A DNA stretch of 64,000 nt from Rhexocercosporidium sp. MPI-PUGE-AT-0058. Lineage: Eukaryota > Ascomycota > Leotiomycetes > Helotiales. The notes beneath the pieces are model-generated. The model had not been told where the DNA came from. It worked only from the letters and a program-made list of their open reading frames with translations, and ran no database searches. Positions 13,905-26,002 of this stretch are shown here, one piece after another. The DNA is taken from the NCBI GenBank assembly GCA_020746875.1, contig JAGTJL010000005.1, positions 806,001 through 870,000 of the forward strand. Direction: 5' to 3'. The position numbers and the translations under genes are program-made. The number at the start of each line of letters is the position of its first letter. Positions within the stretch are counted from its first letter, which is position 1.

Positions 13905-15278
13905 ACATTGCTGTTCCCCAAGATACCCCCATGCCTAAGCATATAATATGGATCGAGTGGATGAACTGGCAGGTGGGGAGAATTTGCAGGCTGGGTCAGG
14001 CTTGATGATGACCGAGATGACTTGTTTGTTCCGATTACCTACTCGTTTTCAATGTGGACGGATGAAGGATATGTGGATGGTATTTTGCTTGCTTCTGCGT
14101 TACATTTTCTGCATGCATTCATTTGTGGACCTACTCTTCCGCATCTCGACGACTCTTCAGAGCTTTCTGCCTGACCTTACATAGCAATCTGATTGTGGCA
14201 ACACACCTGTGTCTATTTGGACAACCGTTATTAAGCACTCCTTTAGAACCCGAGTCCAAAATACGTCCCCAAATACTGCCATCCCTAGTCCTCCGTTCCT
14301 GCATCTCGCCATCCAGATATGCACGCTCTAAGTACTAAAATATGCATACCAAGCCAGCCACTCCACAACCTACAGTCCCACACAGCCCACCTCCACACAT
14401 GAACCCAGATCTGGACCCTCCAGATCGAAGATTGAAGACGTAGATAAAGATAAAGATAAAGATTGCAAACCTTCCAAAACCTTCCCCATCCCCTGCTATT
14501 ATATCTACACCACACCACAGCCCAGCCAAAACTCTACTCCTCCACCAGCATAAGGAACCGTGCATCCATCCCGCACTAAAAAACCTACACTAACACAAAC
14601 ACAAACCCCCCTTACTCGCAACAACTTCGCAAGAACTGCTTATCGATATCTTAAATGCTGCTAGTTCGGAACTTTAGCTGGGAAGCTAAATAGATGTCTT
14701 GTCAAGGAGATTTCTTGGGGGGAAGGGGAGGGGGGAGGAGGGTTTTTTGTTGCATGTCGTACTTTTTAGGGTGGTGGGCTAGAGGGAGGGTTTGTAATGC
14801 AGGTTGGAGATGGTGGAGGTTGGCGGAGTGAGTGAGGCTGAGTGAGTGACTTATTTGAGTGAGATGGACGTGAATTGGGGTTGCCTCAATATTTAGTGGC
14901 AAGTGTAGGGGATAGGGATGGAGGATACTTGAGCTCGCAATGTATATCGTATTGTAGAAGATGTCTCGTGTTGATCAGGTAGGCGGTGCGTTTGAACGAA
15001 TTGGCGGATTGGACTGCGAGGTCGAAGGGGATCTTGGTTTCGAGCTAGAATAGATGTATACCGAGTTAGAGAGTATCATTGGGGGAATAAATGAGATATT
15101 TTTGGAGAAGATATCATGAGTATCTTCCTTCCTCCTTCTCATTGCTTTGGGGACACTTCTCGAGGCTCCCGTCTTTAGGCGGTTCATAGGCCACAATCAA
15201 ACATATTTCTTGAACTCCTCTTCTCTATTACACCCCAACCCTACCCCTCCTACAAAACAACCTTCTAAGTCCGCCACA
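13905..15278. other. Intergenic, no gene seen
   Basis: Lies between the convergent WW-domain and EMC7 genes. It contains a short ATAAAG-type microsatellite near 14440-14462 and purine/pyrimidine strand-biased stretches. No supported gene. Confidence 0.5.
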
Positions 15279-16168
15279 TCACCTCGTAACCCCCTTCTCA
15301 ACAGGTGTCTCGCTCCTCTTAGGCGTACCAGATCCGGCCAACCAAGCCGCAGCATCGAAGTTCTGCAACGGGTTCGCTGCTCCTTGCCCGCCAGTAAGTG
15401 GGGATCTCTTCTGACTCTCTGCAAACTCGGCTTTCATTTCATCGTCCACTGTATCAAATTAGCCTATCTTCTTGGAATGGAAACTTCTTGAGGAACAGCA
15501 GGTGGTAAGAGGGAAGAAACGTACTATTATCCATAATATAGGGCATTCCAAACACGAGAATCATGCTCACGCCCGCAATGAGAATCATCGGGTTCTTGAG
15601 GATAGACATGGGGGAGACTGTATATGCCAAATTAGTAAGACTCTCCCTCAGTCCTCCTCTCCCAATCCTCTCTTTTGGAACAGGGGAGAGATTCGTGGTG
15701 GGATAACTCACAACCACTCCTCTCAATCAAATACTCCTTGTTGGCCGCACACTTGACCTCAAATCCCCAAACACCAACTCTATCCTCCACCTCCTTAACC
15801 TCCTTCACCTCCCCCTTATTACTCCACTCATTCCCTCTGAACGTGCCCCAGACCTGTACTTCCGCACCACTGTCCCCATCACCTACCGCCTTGCCCTCGG
15901 AAACATCAACGCGCAGCGGAGCGAAGACGTGCGTGTGGCAGTGGACATCTAGCAGGTAGCTGCCAGATGTCACGTTCCGGAAATCGAAGGAATTGGAGGT
16001 TGTGAGCGGCGCGGAGTAGTGGTGAGAGAGGGTTGTGAGGGTTGCGTGGGTGGATGGTGGGAGGGTCGATGGGTGTTGGAGGATTGGGGTGGATGGGATG
16101 GTGATGCGGAGGTGGGTTGCGAGGACGAGGGGGAGGGTGAGGAGCCCCGTTAAGCTGGTGAGGTGCAT
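15279..16168 (-). CDS. EMC7: ER membrane protein complex subunit 7 (EMC7) homologue
   Basis: Subunit of the ER membrane protein complex, which inserts and folds membrane proteins. Three minus-strand exons, 16168-15712, 15617-15525 and 15448-15279, total 720 nt, 239 residues. Seen: an N-terminal signal peptide (MHLTSLTGLLTLPLVLA), a lumenal beta-sandwich domain containing SFDFRNVTSGSYLLDVHCH followed by FAPLRVDV, a single transmembrane helix near residues 160-180 (PMILIAGVSMILVFGMPYI), and a cytosolic tail with LAGSGTPKRSETP. Domain order and length match EMC7. The start is the ATG beginning the signal peptide; an open frame continues upstream to 16387 but would bury the signal sequence. Exon 2 alone encodes the membrane helix. 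Confidence 0.85.
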
Positions 16169-19100
16169 TGTTGCGGTCGTGGGTGTTGGTCTTAAAGGCT
16201 GTGAAGATGCTTGCGGATGAGGTTCGTGATGCTGCTGGAGCTTGGGAAGGTTTTGGCGAGGTTGAACCGAGGCGGCCGGGCACGGGAGACTGGACGACTG
16301 ATGGCCGACGTCGAGCTTCTTTTCAACAACACTTAAAATGCTTCGAGTTGGAGGAATTTGTGTGTGTTCCTTTTGAGTACTGAGCAAGGATCAATAATCC
16401 TGTGGCCAGTTTTCAATTCAATATCCAATGTCTACTGCCTGCTCAACACCTTTCCTCCAATCTCCATCTCCATTTTCATCTTCGATCCTTGTGGTTTCCT
16501 TGAGTCTCATTGAAGCAAGAACTCAGTCACTTCGTCACCATTCAATTCATTCACAGAGATATCCAAACCCTGTCTCCATAATTTATTCGCAGAATACGCA
16601 ATGCATCAAATGTGATAGCTAGAACTTCCTCGCTTCGTCTGATGAGTGGAGTTAGCCGTCAACCTCAATTGGGAGGATGTAAACGACCATGGGAGTCCTG
16701 TTCCAAATCTAGAAATCAAAAAGACGAGCGAAAGAATCCTTCACGTCTTCGAGGCAGGTTCTGTGCATAATATGGCCTACGATCGGAACATTTGCTTTGC
16801 AGCTGGTGGCCATATATTACATCAGTACCCAACTTCGCAATTGCAATGCAGTATGGGGAAGATCACTGACTGAATGTACCGGCTCTACTGCCATCTGTAT
16901 TCTTGTTCTCAATCATGACCTTAAAGTTATTCTCGGTGAGCAGTAGTTACCTCTGAGTCTCTCCTTCCAGGAGATATTTTGCTGCTTCGCGGACTGTCGA
17001 ATCCCTCCGTCAGCTTGCCGACGGAGATTTTCAAACTGCTTCCATTATGCATCAGATGAATTGCTCACCGATGGTTAGGATTGAGTATCCAAGAGGCAAT
17101 TCAATTTAAGTCAAGTCTCGGTCCATTGCATATTGTCGCAGCTAAGCTCAAGGTCGCTGCCTTCTCACCGTACTCGATTAACCGAATTTCTCATGAGATT
17201 TCCCTTCAAACGACCTTCATCAAACTTCCCTTAGAACTTGCAAATTGTCAATTTATTGTCCGGACTACAGACTGCTTAGCTAGCAATGATGGAAGGGCAT
17301 TCATGTTGGTATTTTCAAGCTCACTGGCTTCACGGTATGGTGCACTACGAAATCAATTTCCATGGCGGGGGCTTGGAATTGGTTGACTCGAATCCCTGAT
17401 TTCATTTTAGCCAGCTCTTAATAAGGCTTGCATCACACATCACCTCGATCGCTGCCAAATCACTGTTTGCTGTCATTCGTAAACATTTCATTATTCGTGA
17501 TTCCCGTTGTGTGTTCTACACGAAGTGATGTTCTAGGATTCCCGTAAAATTGGTTCGGTCTGTTCTCTAGGTAGTTGTTCCATTCTTCTCCTTATAGCCC
17601 ACGACTCTATTGAAGGCATAATAAGGGTTGGCAGAAGTCAAGCCTCTAGAGGCTATCGTCCCCCCTTCCTTGGTTTTATTTCATTTCGACAGATAGTTTA
17701 AGCTCCTCTTATACATGTAGGTTAGCTTACCCACGGAATGGGCCAATCGTCTCTGATCAGATAAATCACTCTTTGGAGTGCCCCTGAATCCAGATGCGCC
17801 TAAGTCATTTAAAACTTGGATTGAGCATATTCACGTATCGAGACTCAAAAGCACTTAGGCCTCTCAATTGAGCAAGCTGGATCTCAAACGAGAAAAATTA
17901 TATACTGATGTTCAAGCTGAGAGGCAAATCGATGTCAAGGAATTATAAAGAATAATTTAGGTGAAATACCTCTGGCATTTATATTATCCCAAGGGCTCAA
18001 AGATAGCGTGATATAATCTCTTCAGAGTTGTATGCCGATATCTAGCGACCTGGGTATAACCCCCAAGAACCAAATAAGGAAAAAAAATCCTCAGCGCGTT
18101 TAAATGTTCGACAGCAATATCGGTTTATTTCTCGTTCTACTGAGTTAGGTTCACTCTCTGCTGTGACATTCAAAGTCCTCTAAATTGACTACTCAAGTCA
18201 TCTACCATCCCATCCATCCATTCCCCTACTGTGAACACCACACCCTCGCCTAAGGCAACACCTCGCCATCGCTAGGTTTTGGAAGCGAGCGAATCTCCAC
18301 CTCAATAACTCCCGAAACAACCCCCAAACCAAAAAATTCATAACACAACAAATTAAGCAACCCAAACCCAAACAAGTTTCCAAGTACCTTCATATCAACC
18401 ATCGCACTCATCAGAGACAGATAACCAAACTCAGAAGCTTATCCCGTCTTGTCTAGAGTATCATCATACAGTACCAAAGTCAGACCCGGCACGGATTACC
18501 ATCTTGGCGAGACTCGAGAGTGAGATTGAGATGTACTGTAAGGTGTAAGGAGTACAGTAAGATGTTGAGGAAGCGAGGCTAGTCTGCTACGGCGGGTGTA
18601 CCACGATGGAACTTAGTGGGTGGGGAGGGGGGGTTGTTCAAAACAAGAGAATCCTTGTGGCGCTTAAAAGTATCGCCACAGGACTTGGAAGCTCAATTTG
18701 GAGGGGACTGATTCAATGATAGAGTGATGCGAGAGAGTTCATACTTTGGAGAAGAGAGCAAGATAGGCTGCGAGCAAAAAAAACAAAAAACAAAAAAAAA
18801 AGATAATTTGGATCTCATCTAAGCGCATCTGAGGAAACAAAATAGAAATAAGGACATGCATGGCATTATCTGCTCAACCCAATAAAAAAAAAACTCCGCT
18901 CCATTTCCGTAATTTTGTCTCGCAAGCAAAAAGCCATGGCAACCAGGAACTGTGAAAAAATATTGCATGTACACATACATAGATAGGACCGGGACCAGCC
19001 ACCCACTCCCAAGGAGGCTGTTTCGTTGCGCGTCCTACATACTCATGATGCAAACCTCCGCAAAACCCCAACCGAAATCCCGTCGATCCATAAAAGTCAT

Positions 19101-19367
19101 AATCCAGGCCCCGTCCATCCACTCCTCTTCCCTCCAGAAATCAAGGAGGAAAGAGAGACGGGACGGAGAAAATGATCAAGCGAGAAGGAAGTCCTCAAGA
19201 CTCTCTCCCTGCCTCCCACCCACCTCAACTCAAACAAAATCCCCATACTCCTCATCCACACCATCTCTCTTGCCAGGCCACTTCCTATTACCCCTCCCTT
19301 CCTCCTTTCCCCAACCCCACCATCTCACATCCTCCCCTCTCCCGGCCGGCGCACCAAGCAAGCTATT
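16169..19367. other. 3.2-kb intergenic region, no gene recognised
   Basis: Many short open frames occur on both strands, but none shows a known domain or joins across plausible introns. Poly-A runs lie near 18777-18803 and 18887-18893. A lineage-specific small gene or long noncoding RNA cannot be excluded from sequence alone. Confidence 0.4.
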
Positions 19368-20012
19368 TCACGCTCCCAATCCCTGCGGCGTCTCCTTCAT
19401 AGCGGTCTTCGCCTGGCGATCCGTCTTCATGCCCGCGAGACCACCCTTGAACATCTGTAGCGCAACGAGCGCACTGGACGCCGTCCAGAGCAGCCACGAG
19501 AAAGCGGCGAATGCTGCATCGGCGCGAGCGGCTGCGCAGACGGAGCCGCGGCAGAAGAGGAGCTTGCCGAGGAAGACGGCGAGGGCGATGAAGCCGGCGA
19601 AGTAGAAGAGCATGGTTAGGATGTTAAAGCCGAGGACTGCGAAGGGATGGGAGGCTGGGAGGATGTGTCAGTGTTGTGGTCTGGGAAATGGTTGGGGAAG
19701 GGGAGAGAGTGGAAGGGTGGAAATGTACCTTTTGCCATGAAGCGTGGTGCCAGTTCTAGGTAGGCGATTGAGATGAATGACCAGAGGGAGACGAAGATCA
19801 GGAAGTTCACTTGCGAGGGCGAGGCTGTGAGGGTGTCGTTGTTGTACCAGTGGGCGACTGTATTTACAGTTAGTACTTATTCACACTCTACTTTCTTCCC
19901 TACACAATCCGTCTGGGATTCGTGAGTACGTACCGTATGATGAGAGACCCATCGTCACTAGAGCGAAAACACCCTGTGCGATACGGACGGGCAACAAAAT
20001 GTTAGGCGCCAT
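19368..20012 (-). CDS. MARVEL-domain (membrane-associating) four-helix protein
   Basis: Small integral membrane protein of the MARVEL type, often linked to membrane microdomains and vesicles. Three minus-strand exons, 20012-19934, 19857-19729 and 19654-19368, total 495 nt, 164 residues. Four hydrophobic segments: IAQGVFALVTMGLSSY (first helix), VNFLIFVSLWSFISIAYL, GFNILTMLFYFAGFIALAVF, and FSWLLWTASSALVALQMF, with a short basic C-terminal tail KTDRQAKTAMKET. A cysteine-containing loop (FCRGSVCAAARADAAF) precedes the last helix, as in many fungal MARVEL proteins. Introns fall between helices. The start is the only ATG in frame before helix 1. No specific orthologue is assigned. Confidence 0.85.
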
Positions 20013-23000
20013 TTCGAAGGTTGTATGTGAGATCTTTTGGTGTGTGGTTGAGGTTGGTAAGTTGTTGTTGTTGATTAGCGACTTCGTTCAAGAATCGCTT
20101 ATTGGAAGTTGTTCAGAAGCGGCTGCAACTCGTGCGCGCGTTGTAAGGAGTGTATGAATATATATAAGATAGACCGGTGGTAGGTGAGGTTGACAGGTCG
20201 AGAGAAAGGTGTGGGAGCGGCAGGAGTGATAAGAAGAGGAAGAAGAAGTGCGGAGGTGGAGGAAGAAAGTACCGTGGAGATGATCGCAGACCACCCACTT
20301 GAGATTAGGTTAAAGTTAGGGGATGGAATGGGATAGAGTGCGTGCTGTAAGTGGGAGGGAAGAAAGAGTCAAGGGAAAAGAAAGAGTAATTACGGGAGAA
20401 GAGCGAGAAGGGCAGGCGATTTTGATTTGAAGGCGCCGAGGACCCTTGTATGAGAGAGCAGGGAGGGCAGACGCTCCGCATAATCTGGGGACGGTAGTCT
20501 TGACTCTTGACCCCCCTTCTGTATCAATTTTGAAACGGGCAGGGAAGAGCTGGGAGGCGACAGGGGGACCTATCACGCTCCAGCATCGCGGCTTGGATAT
20601 GCTGGACATGGCCTGGGACGCCGATTCAGCCAATGAATAGCACAGTGCGAATCAGAGAAGACCATAGCGATGTCGACATGCCCGCCCTGACTGGGTTCCT
20701 GGTCAGGGTGCCATGATACTGTCCGGCGATATGGTATTTTCAGGACTGGGCTGGAAAGTCTAGGAGAGAAAAGGAAGGGGGCTTCGTGAGATTTGACTGT
20801 TGCTCGGCTCTGCATTTCTCTTGGACGCTTGCTTGATTGATCGATTAATTATTGAATGAACGAATGATGAGTGGGTAGCCAATGGAAGTTGTTGAAGTGC
20901 ACCAGCTGTGGCGCCCGCAATCTCCTTTGCACAATTACCCCTCATTGGACTCCTGTGCACACCTGCCTATCGTGAAATTGAGCAGAAACCACGCCAAGAA
21001 AGACAACAGGAAGGAAACCAATTAAATAGAAACAAAAAAACCATAGGCCATTGGGTTGCGACAATCAGCTGGTAGAAACAAACTGGAGACTTGAAAAGGC
21101 GCTTATCTTTTGTCTCTTGACTTATTTTAACTCTGACATCCAGCTCCCAGACAACCTTACTTACCCATATCGGTACTTCGGAACTGAAAGGCATTGGACA
21201 CCTCTCCCGTAAACGTAACGAAGCTTTCAAAAGAAGTCGAAATGCGGGCTTCGATACAATGCGCTTTGTCGTCCAAGAATTCTCCAAGACTTCTCTCGAA
21301 GGGCCAAGCAACTGTCCATCCCCGCATCGCCTCGGCAGTGAAACAAACACAGTCGCGCTCAGAGGCGAAGTCGACTCGACAAACCTTGCGCTGACTTCGC
21401 CTGACTTGACTTTGCGGCTCTCCTCGAGCATTCGACCGTGCAGACGGCTTGGTGTTGTCTTGGTCTCGCGTCTCGCGCTGCAGAGTTCATCGGAGACTCA
21501 GAAGTGGATTTGATCGTCGAATCATCCGGGACGCCAAGATCGCCTTCGCAGTGGGTGGTCGGGCCAGTTCAGGGTCTGTCTCTGGAGACAAGTCGGTCAT
21601 GTTTCGAAGGTATCCCTTGGCCTCTCCAATCATGCACGTCTTCGATGTTGATGCCGCGTCGATTGGCGTTTGGAGGACGAAGACGCGTCAATGCGAAGAT
21701 CGGGCTGTAACAGATTCTATTTCGAGCCCCAGCAGGAAAACTATGGAGGTCGCATCATTGTCTGAAGAATGTATACTTCACGTGACACTCGAGGCGGTTT
21801 GGGAATGGGGCTAGCCTGAAGGAGCCGGTTCTAACTGTTTTGGGAGGACTTCCAAGCTGGGCGATGGGGAATTTGTCCGATATGTGGGAGGGAGATTTCT
21901 TGGGGGATTTCTTGGGAGACTTCTTGGAAGACTTCTTGGGAGATGGAGAAATGCTTGACTTTTGCGGAGGTGAAGGGTTTCGTTCTTTTCCCGAGTTCGC
22001 TGATATCTGATGGCTTGGAAGAGGGTCCTGTTTCTACACTTCGTCTGGTCTTGAGGATCGGTGACAGGGCATGGAGTCGGGGTGCTGAGGCTTGAGTTCT
22101 AAAGGATCAAGGATCAGGACCATGGTGGTTGGATGTGTCATGAAGGCATCTACACGAATAGTCTTTGACAGGTGAGAGTAAATTGCACATAAAATCATGG
22201 CACGCAAAATCATTGCACTTGTGAAGCTACACCTTCGACGAACGTCACTGGCTTTGCTTGTGAAGTCAGCCTCTTCAACTACTGACTATCTGTCCACTGC
22301 TGCAATTCCGAAGAGGATGACGGCAGGATCTGAATTACCGATACTCTAATAGAATGGCTATCGACCCAGTTGCACTTTGAGAGGCGAAGCCACAAGCTGG
22401 AGCTCAAGTACTGTCTGGCAGCCCAAGACCTAACTGAATCTCGTGGTCTCTGTAACTGCTTGAAGAGGAAGGTATGCTGCCCTTGAATCCTCATGGTTCT
22501 CCCTTCAAATCTGAAATCCATCCCCAGCCTCTCTCGATCGTTGATGTTCGGGCCAGTGGTTATATTAAGGTTATGGGATTCCCGAGGAACTGCATTTCAG
22601 CTTCAACACGTCAAGCCCGACAAGACGCGGTGCGGTGCAGTGCAGTGCAGGATGAAGCCGTTGAGATCTGCATCGGGCCAATCACAGCCGCCATAGCCGC
22701 TTACGTACTCAGCTAAATCCGCATTTGTCTCGGGTGGGGATATCCTTCTCGGGTTCCAGGTGTACCCTCGCTCATTTCCTAAATTTTCAGGACCCTAGAG
22801 GGTGCCGTTCTTCTTACTTCTTAAATGGGCCGAAGTAAAGCGATCATCGAGGGTTGTCGATTCGCCATCGCCTTGTCACGTTGCCCCCCAAGAAGTAACC
22901 TAGCTCTCACCAGGTGTGTTCATTAAGGGCCTTACCACTGTAGGCCTGCGTGAATTGACCTTTGAATTATATAAGAGGGGGAACAAGGCACAGGTCGAAG

Positions 23001-23264
23001 ACACAAGTTCAAGGTTTCATAATCTCATTTCATTTAAAGGTAAGAAAGGACGAGCTGCAGAAAGCACGCGATGCTAGCTAATTATATATGATAGAGATCA
23101 TGTGGTAACTGCTGGTAGTAGCCAATGCAAAGCTCTATATAGCTAGTAAGGCTCTGATCTGAGAGCTTCTGATCAGACCGTCACACCCAAAGACGTCCGC
23201 CACCAAACCGACCGAATCAATCAATTTCAAAGGTCTTGTTCCCAACAAGTGATAAGAGCTCTTC
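20013..23264. other. 3.2-kb intergenic region, no gene recognised
   Basis: Upstream of the MARVEL gene and downstream of the GH43 gene, both on the minus strand. Open frames around 20.4-21.8 kb overlap on both strands with no family resemblance. A 12-bp minisatellite lies at 21894-21941. Confidence 0.4.
21894..21941. repeat. 12-bp minisatellite, four copies
   Basis: Four consecutive units of the form GAYTTCTTGGRR follow each other without gaps, with two or three substitutions between copies. It lies in non-genic DNA. Confidence 0.85.
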
Positions 23265-24824
23265 CTAGAGCGTCCAGCTGACAAAACTAATGACTTTAAT
23301 GGAGCCCCCTAACGCCTTCGTAGCATAGTTGAAGATGGCATAACGATAGCCCACAAATAAAAACCATGCAGGATTTAAGTCGAAGGCGTTTCCAAGCTGG
23401 ATAAAGTTATTGCCATCAGTACTATACCGTAAAGTAGCCTTCTTTGTACCAGCTGCACGTGCGTCCATGCCGACTTGTAGCCAGACTTGGCCCTTTGCAA
23501 TAGGCACGGTTCCAACGACAGATCCGGTGCTGGATGTTTTCCAGCCGTTGTTAGGATCTTGGGTGAGCCCTTGGACGGCAGTAATGGCATAGCTGTTACC
23601 GTTGCGAACGACACCAATCCATGCACTTTGGTCTTTGAAAGCTGCCAGGCCACAGTTGTCGCCATCTGCCATATTGCTAAAGTCAATCTGGACCGTGCCG
23701 ACTGGAAATTGGCCATCGAGACGATGGGTGAGGGTGTTCTTGGCATGGAATAAGTCATTGGTGACTGTTACAGTCTGGAGCGTCAGGCCAGGATTGTTGA
23801 GTGAGAACTTTGTCGTGTCGGGATTGTGGTTCCATTCCCACGCCGAAGCCAGTGAATTGCCCCAGAATCCATCACCGCCAATCCAGGGCGGTGTCGGATG
23901 CGGTGGAAGAGGGTAGGGATAGGATTCGTTCCAAGCACCATTGACTGTCTGTAGGACCGGGAATCCATCGGAACCCCATGTGATAGGGGCAAGGAGTGGC
24001 ACTCGACCAAGAGGAAAGTCCCAAGCAAAAGTCATAAAGTACCAACTACCAGCAGCTGTCTGGATGAGACTACCTTGGACAGGTGTGCCAGTACCAGGAA
24101 TCGGGCTTGGAACGCGATTAAGGAGAGTCTTCATTGTATAAGGGCCAAACGGGCTAGAGGCCTTCCACATTTGCGTGATACCCTCGCCAGGGCAATCGTT
24201 GAGAATGTAGTAAAGGCCATTTCTCTTGTACATGCGGTTGCCCTCGATTGCAGTGCACTCGGGAGGGAAGCTGAATACGTGTTGTGTGTTAACAATGCTG
24301 AGTCCATCTGGAGCAAGCTGGGCAACGTTGACATTACTTCCTCCCCATGCCACATACATAGTACCGTCGTCATCGACCAACATGCCGCAGTCGTAGAAGC
24401 AAGGTTGGAAGTTTGCAGACTTCGTCCAAGGTCCCGTAACAGACGGAGAAGTATAGACATAAGTTGAATAAAAGTTGACACAGCCAACCCAATACCATTT
24501 ATTGGTCGTCGGGTTGTAGCGCATGGTAGACGCCCAAGTGCCTCCATTGTAGGCGGTCAGGTTGTTTTCCATATAGTAATTGGTTCCAAAATCAAGGGTT
24601 GGCACTGAGTGTCCAATCAGCTGCCAATTGACCAAGTCCCAGGATTGCAGAATTGGAGCACCAGGGGAGAAGTGGAAGTTTGAGGCTGAGTAATAGAAGG
24701 ATCCATCAGGGCCAAGGAAGATGTCATTATCGGCAAAATCTTCGAAGATGACAGGGTTTTTGAAAGTCTGGCCAAGGACTGTAAGCCCAAGTCCGAGGAC
24801 GAGTGATAGGACGGATCGTAGCAT
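23265..24824 (-). CDS. Secreted glycoside hydrolase family 43 protein (arabinosidase/xylosidase type)
   Basis: Extracellular plant-polysaccharide side-chain or oligosaccharide hydrolase. A single exon of 1560 nt, 519 residues. Signal peptide MLRSVLSLVLGLGLTVLG, then a five-bladed propeller domain. Candidate GH43 catalytic residues: base Asp34 in ADNDIF, the pKa-modulating Asp in VDDDGTMYVAWG (151-153) and general acid Glu194 in CTAIEGNRMY. A C-terminal beta-sandwich region follows (from about residue 330), with LTHRLDGQFPVGTVQIDF. The start is taken at the signal-peptide Met; the frame is open for another 67 codons upstream, but that extension runs through the 21-C tract as polyglycine and would hide the signal peptide. 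Substrate cannot be fixed from sequence. It is divergent from the sugar transporter at 26.6 kb, suggesting joint use of released pentoses or hexoses. Confidence 0.9.
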   Translation of the reverse strand: MLRSVLSLVLGLGLTVLGQTFKNPVIFEDFADNDIFLGPDGSFYYSASNFHFSPGAPILQSWDLVNWQLIGHSVPTLDFGTNYYMENNLTAYNGGTWASTMRYNPTTNKWYWVGCVNFYSTYVYTSPSVTGPWTKSANFQPCFYDCGMLVDDDGTMYVAWGGSNVNVAQLAPDGLSIVNTQHVFSFPPECTAIEGNRMYKRNGLYYILNDCPGEGITQMWKASSPFGPYTMKTLLNRVPSPIPGTGTPVQGSLIQTAAGSWYFMTFAWDFPLGRVPLLAPITWGSDGFPVLQTVNGAWNESYPYPLPPHPTPPWIGGDGFWGNSLASAWEWNHNPDTTKFSLNNPGLTLQTVTVTNDLFHAKNTLTHRLDGQFPVGTVQIDFSNMADGDNCGLAAFKDQSAWIGVVRNGNSYAITAVQGLTQDPNNGWKTSSTGSVVGTVPIAKGQVWLQVGMDARAAGTKKATLRYSTDGNNFIQLGNAFDLNPAWFLFVGYRYAIFNYATKALGGSIKVISFVSWTL

Positions 24825-24905
24825 GGAGAGGGTTCTATCGGTGTGATTGAGAAAGGCAACGATGGTAAAGGCCAAAGTGAGATCAAATCTCTTCTTATGT
24901 ACTAT

Positions 24906-24926
24906 CCCCCCCCCCCCCCCCCCCCC
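24906..24926. repeat. 21-base poly-C tract upstream of GH43
   Basis: An uninterrupted run of 21 C on the plus strand, so G on the GH43 sense strand. It begins about 80 bases upstream of the GH43 start codon. A length-unstable homopolymer, probably within the promoter or 5' UTR. Confidence 0.95.
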
Positions 24927-25780
24927 AATGTTTACAGTCCGGTTAAATTGCTCGACATCACAGCTACCGAAACCTCGGATACGAGGTTTTTTTGAGTTCA
25001 TATTGGCGCTTGTTACTAGTAGCAAAACTCTGGTAATTCAAAGCTGTACCATTCAGATTTGAGTATACACTCCTACCCCATACGCTATTTCCCCAGTCCC
25101 ACTCTTCCCGGGGTCATGGAATCCAGGGCTAATTGAAGGCACACGTCAACCCCTCAAAGTCTAAATCGTCTTAGATCCCGAATTTACTTGGAGAGTTCAT
25201 TAGCGCGGGCAACAGAAGGGATGGCAGATCGTCAGGGCGCCACGAACCACACAAGTTCACAACTCAAGCAGCGGCGGAAGTAAGAGGATATTACATCATC
25301 CTTCACCCTGATCATATGATTTGGTAATGGGAATATAGACATCTTACCTATTAGTTCAAGTCGACGATTAATTCTTCAGGAGTGTGCAGAATGACAAAAC
25401 GGTCCAGAAATGAGTACGTTTCAATCAGGTTAGCTGTTCTGCCGCTGCCTGTGATTGGCTTTCCGCCTGATACTCAAACTAACCTTACACCGCCGTAGCA
25501 ATACCGTGACTTTTACATTTAGCCTAAATGTGCTTCTTGCTCCAGGAACGCTTGCGGGTTCTCTCCAATCATGTCATCCGGTAGTACTAAGCGGTGTCTT
25601 CTAGCACAGACGTTCAACCACTCAGAACCCCAGTCAACAAAGGCTAAGAGTCTCATGAGTCGGATGATCGCCCCCCCACAACAAACCTTTCCCAAGGGGT
25701 CTGCACCAAAAATTGGGAGCCGCTCTAATGGAATAATCTCTTCTTGCAAGGGGACCTTTTGATGTCTCTCAGCAGAACTA

Positions 25781-26002
25781 CAGTCCCCCCCCCGGTCCCA
25801 ACGTTATATGGTGGAGACCTTTTGCCTATCACTTAAACGCAAAAGGGGCAAATTTCAAGCTGCCTTATAATTAGACAAGGAATGTACCGGAAATCGATTT
25901 GGTATGTTGACAGAGCAACCGTGAGGGGAAGTAACTTTGCCACCGTAAAAGCAGCTGAGAAAAAAGTCTCCACCGTATAACGTTGGGACCGGGGGGGGAC
26001 TG
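25781..26002. mobile_element. Tc1/mariner-type MITE with about 42-bp terminal inverted repeats and TA target duplication
   Basis: The left end begins CAGTCCCCCCCCCGGTCCCA and continues to GGTGGAGAC. The right end is its reverse complement, ending GGGGGGGGACTG. Arms match over about 40 bases except for one C in the homopolymer (9 versus 8) and one or two substitutions. Both ends are flanked by TA (25779-25780 and 26003-26004), the target duplication expected of the Tc1/mariner superfamily. The interior (about 140 bp) has no coding capacity, so it is non-autonomous. CAGT termini and TA duplication resemble fungal MITEs such as mimp, but the repeat sequence differs. Confidence 0.85.

Noticed and set aside
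17360..17395. tRNA T-arm-like stretch (GGTTGACTCGAATCCC)
   Set aside because: No matching acceptor stem, D-arm or anticodon arm could be placed around it.
20316..21814. Long overlapping frames on both strands in the 20-22 kb gap
   Set aside because: Both strands are open in GC-rich DNA with no domain, no plausible introns and no repeat match. These are typical chance ORFs.
24825..25025. In-frame 67-codon N-terminal extension of GH43
   Set aside because: It runs through the 21-C tract as polyglycine and would place the signal peptide internally.
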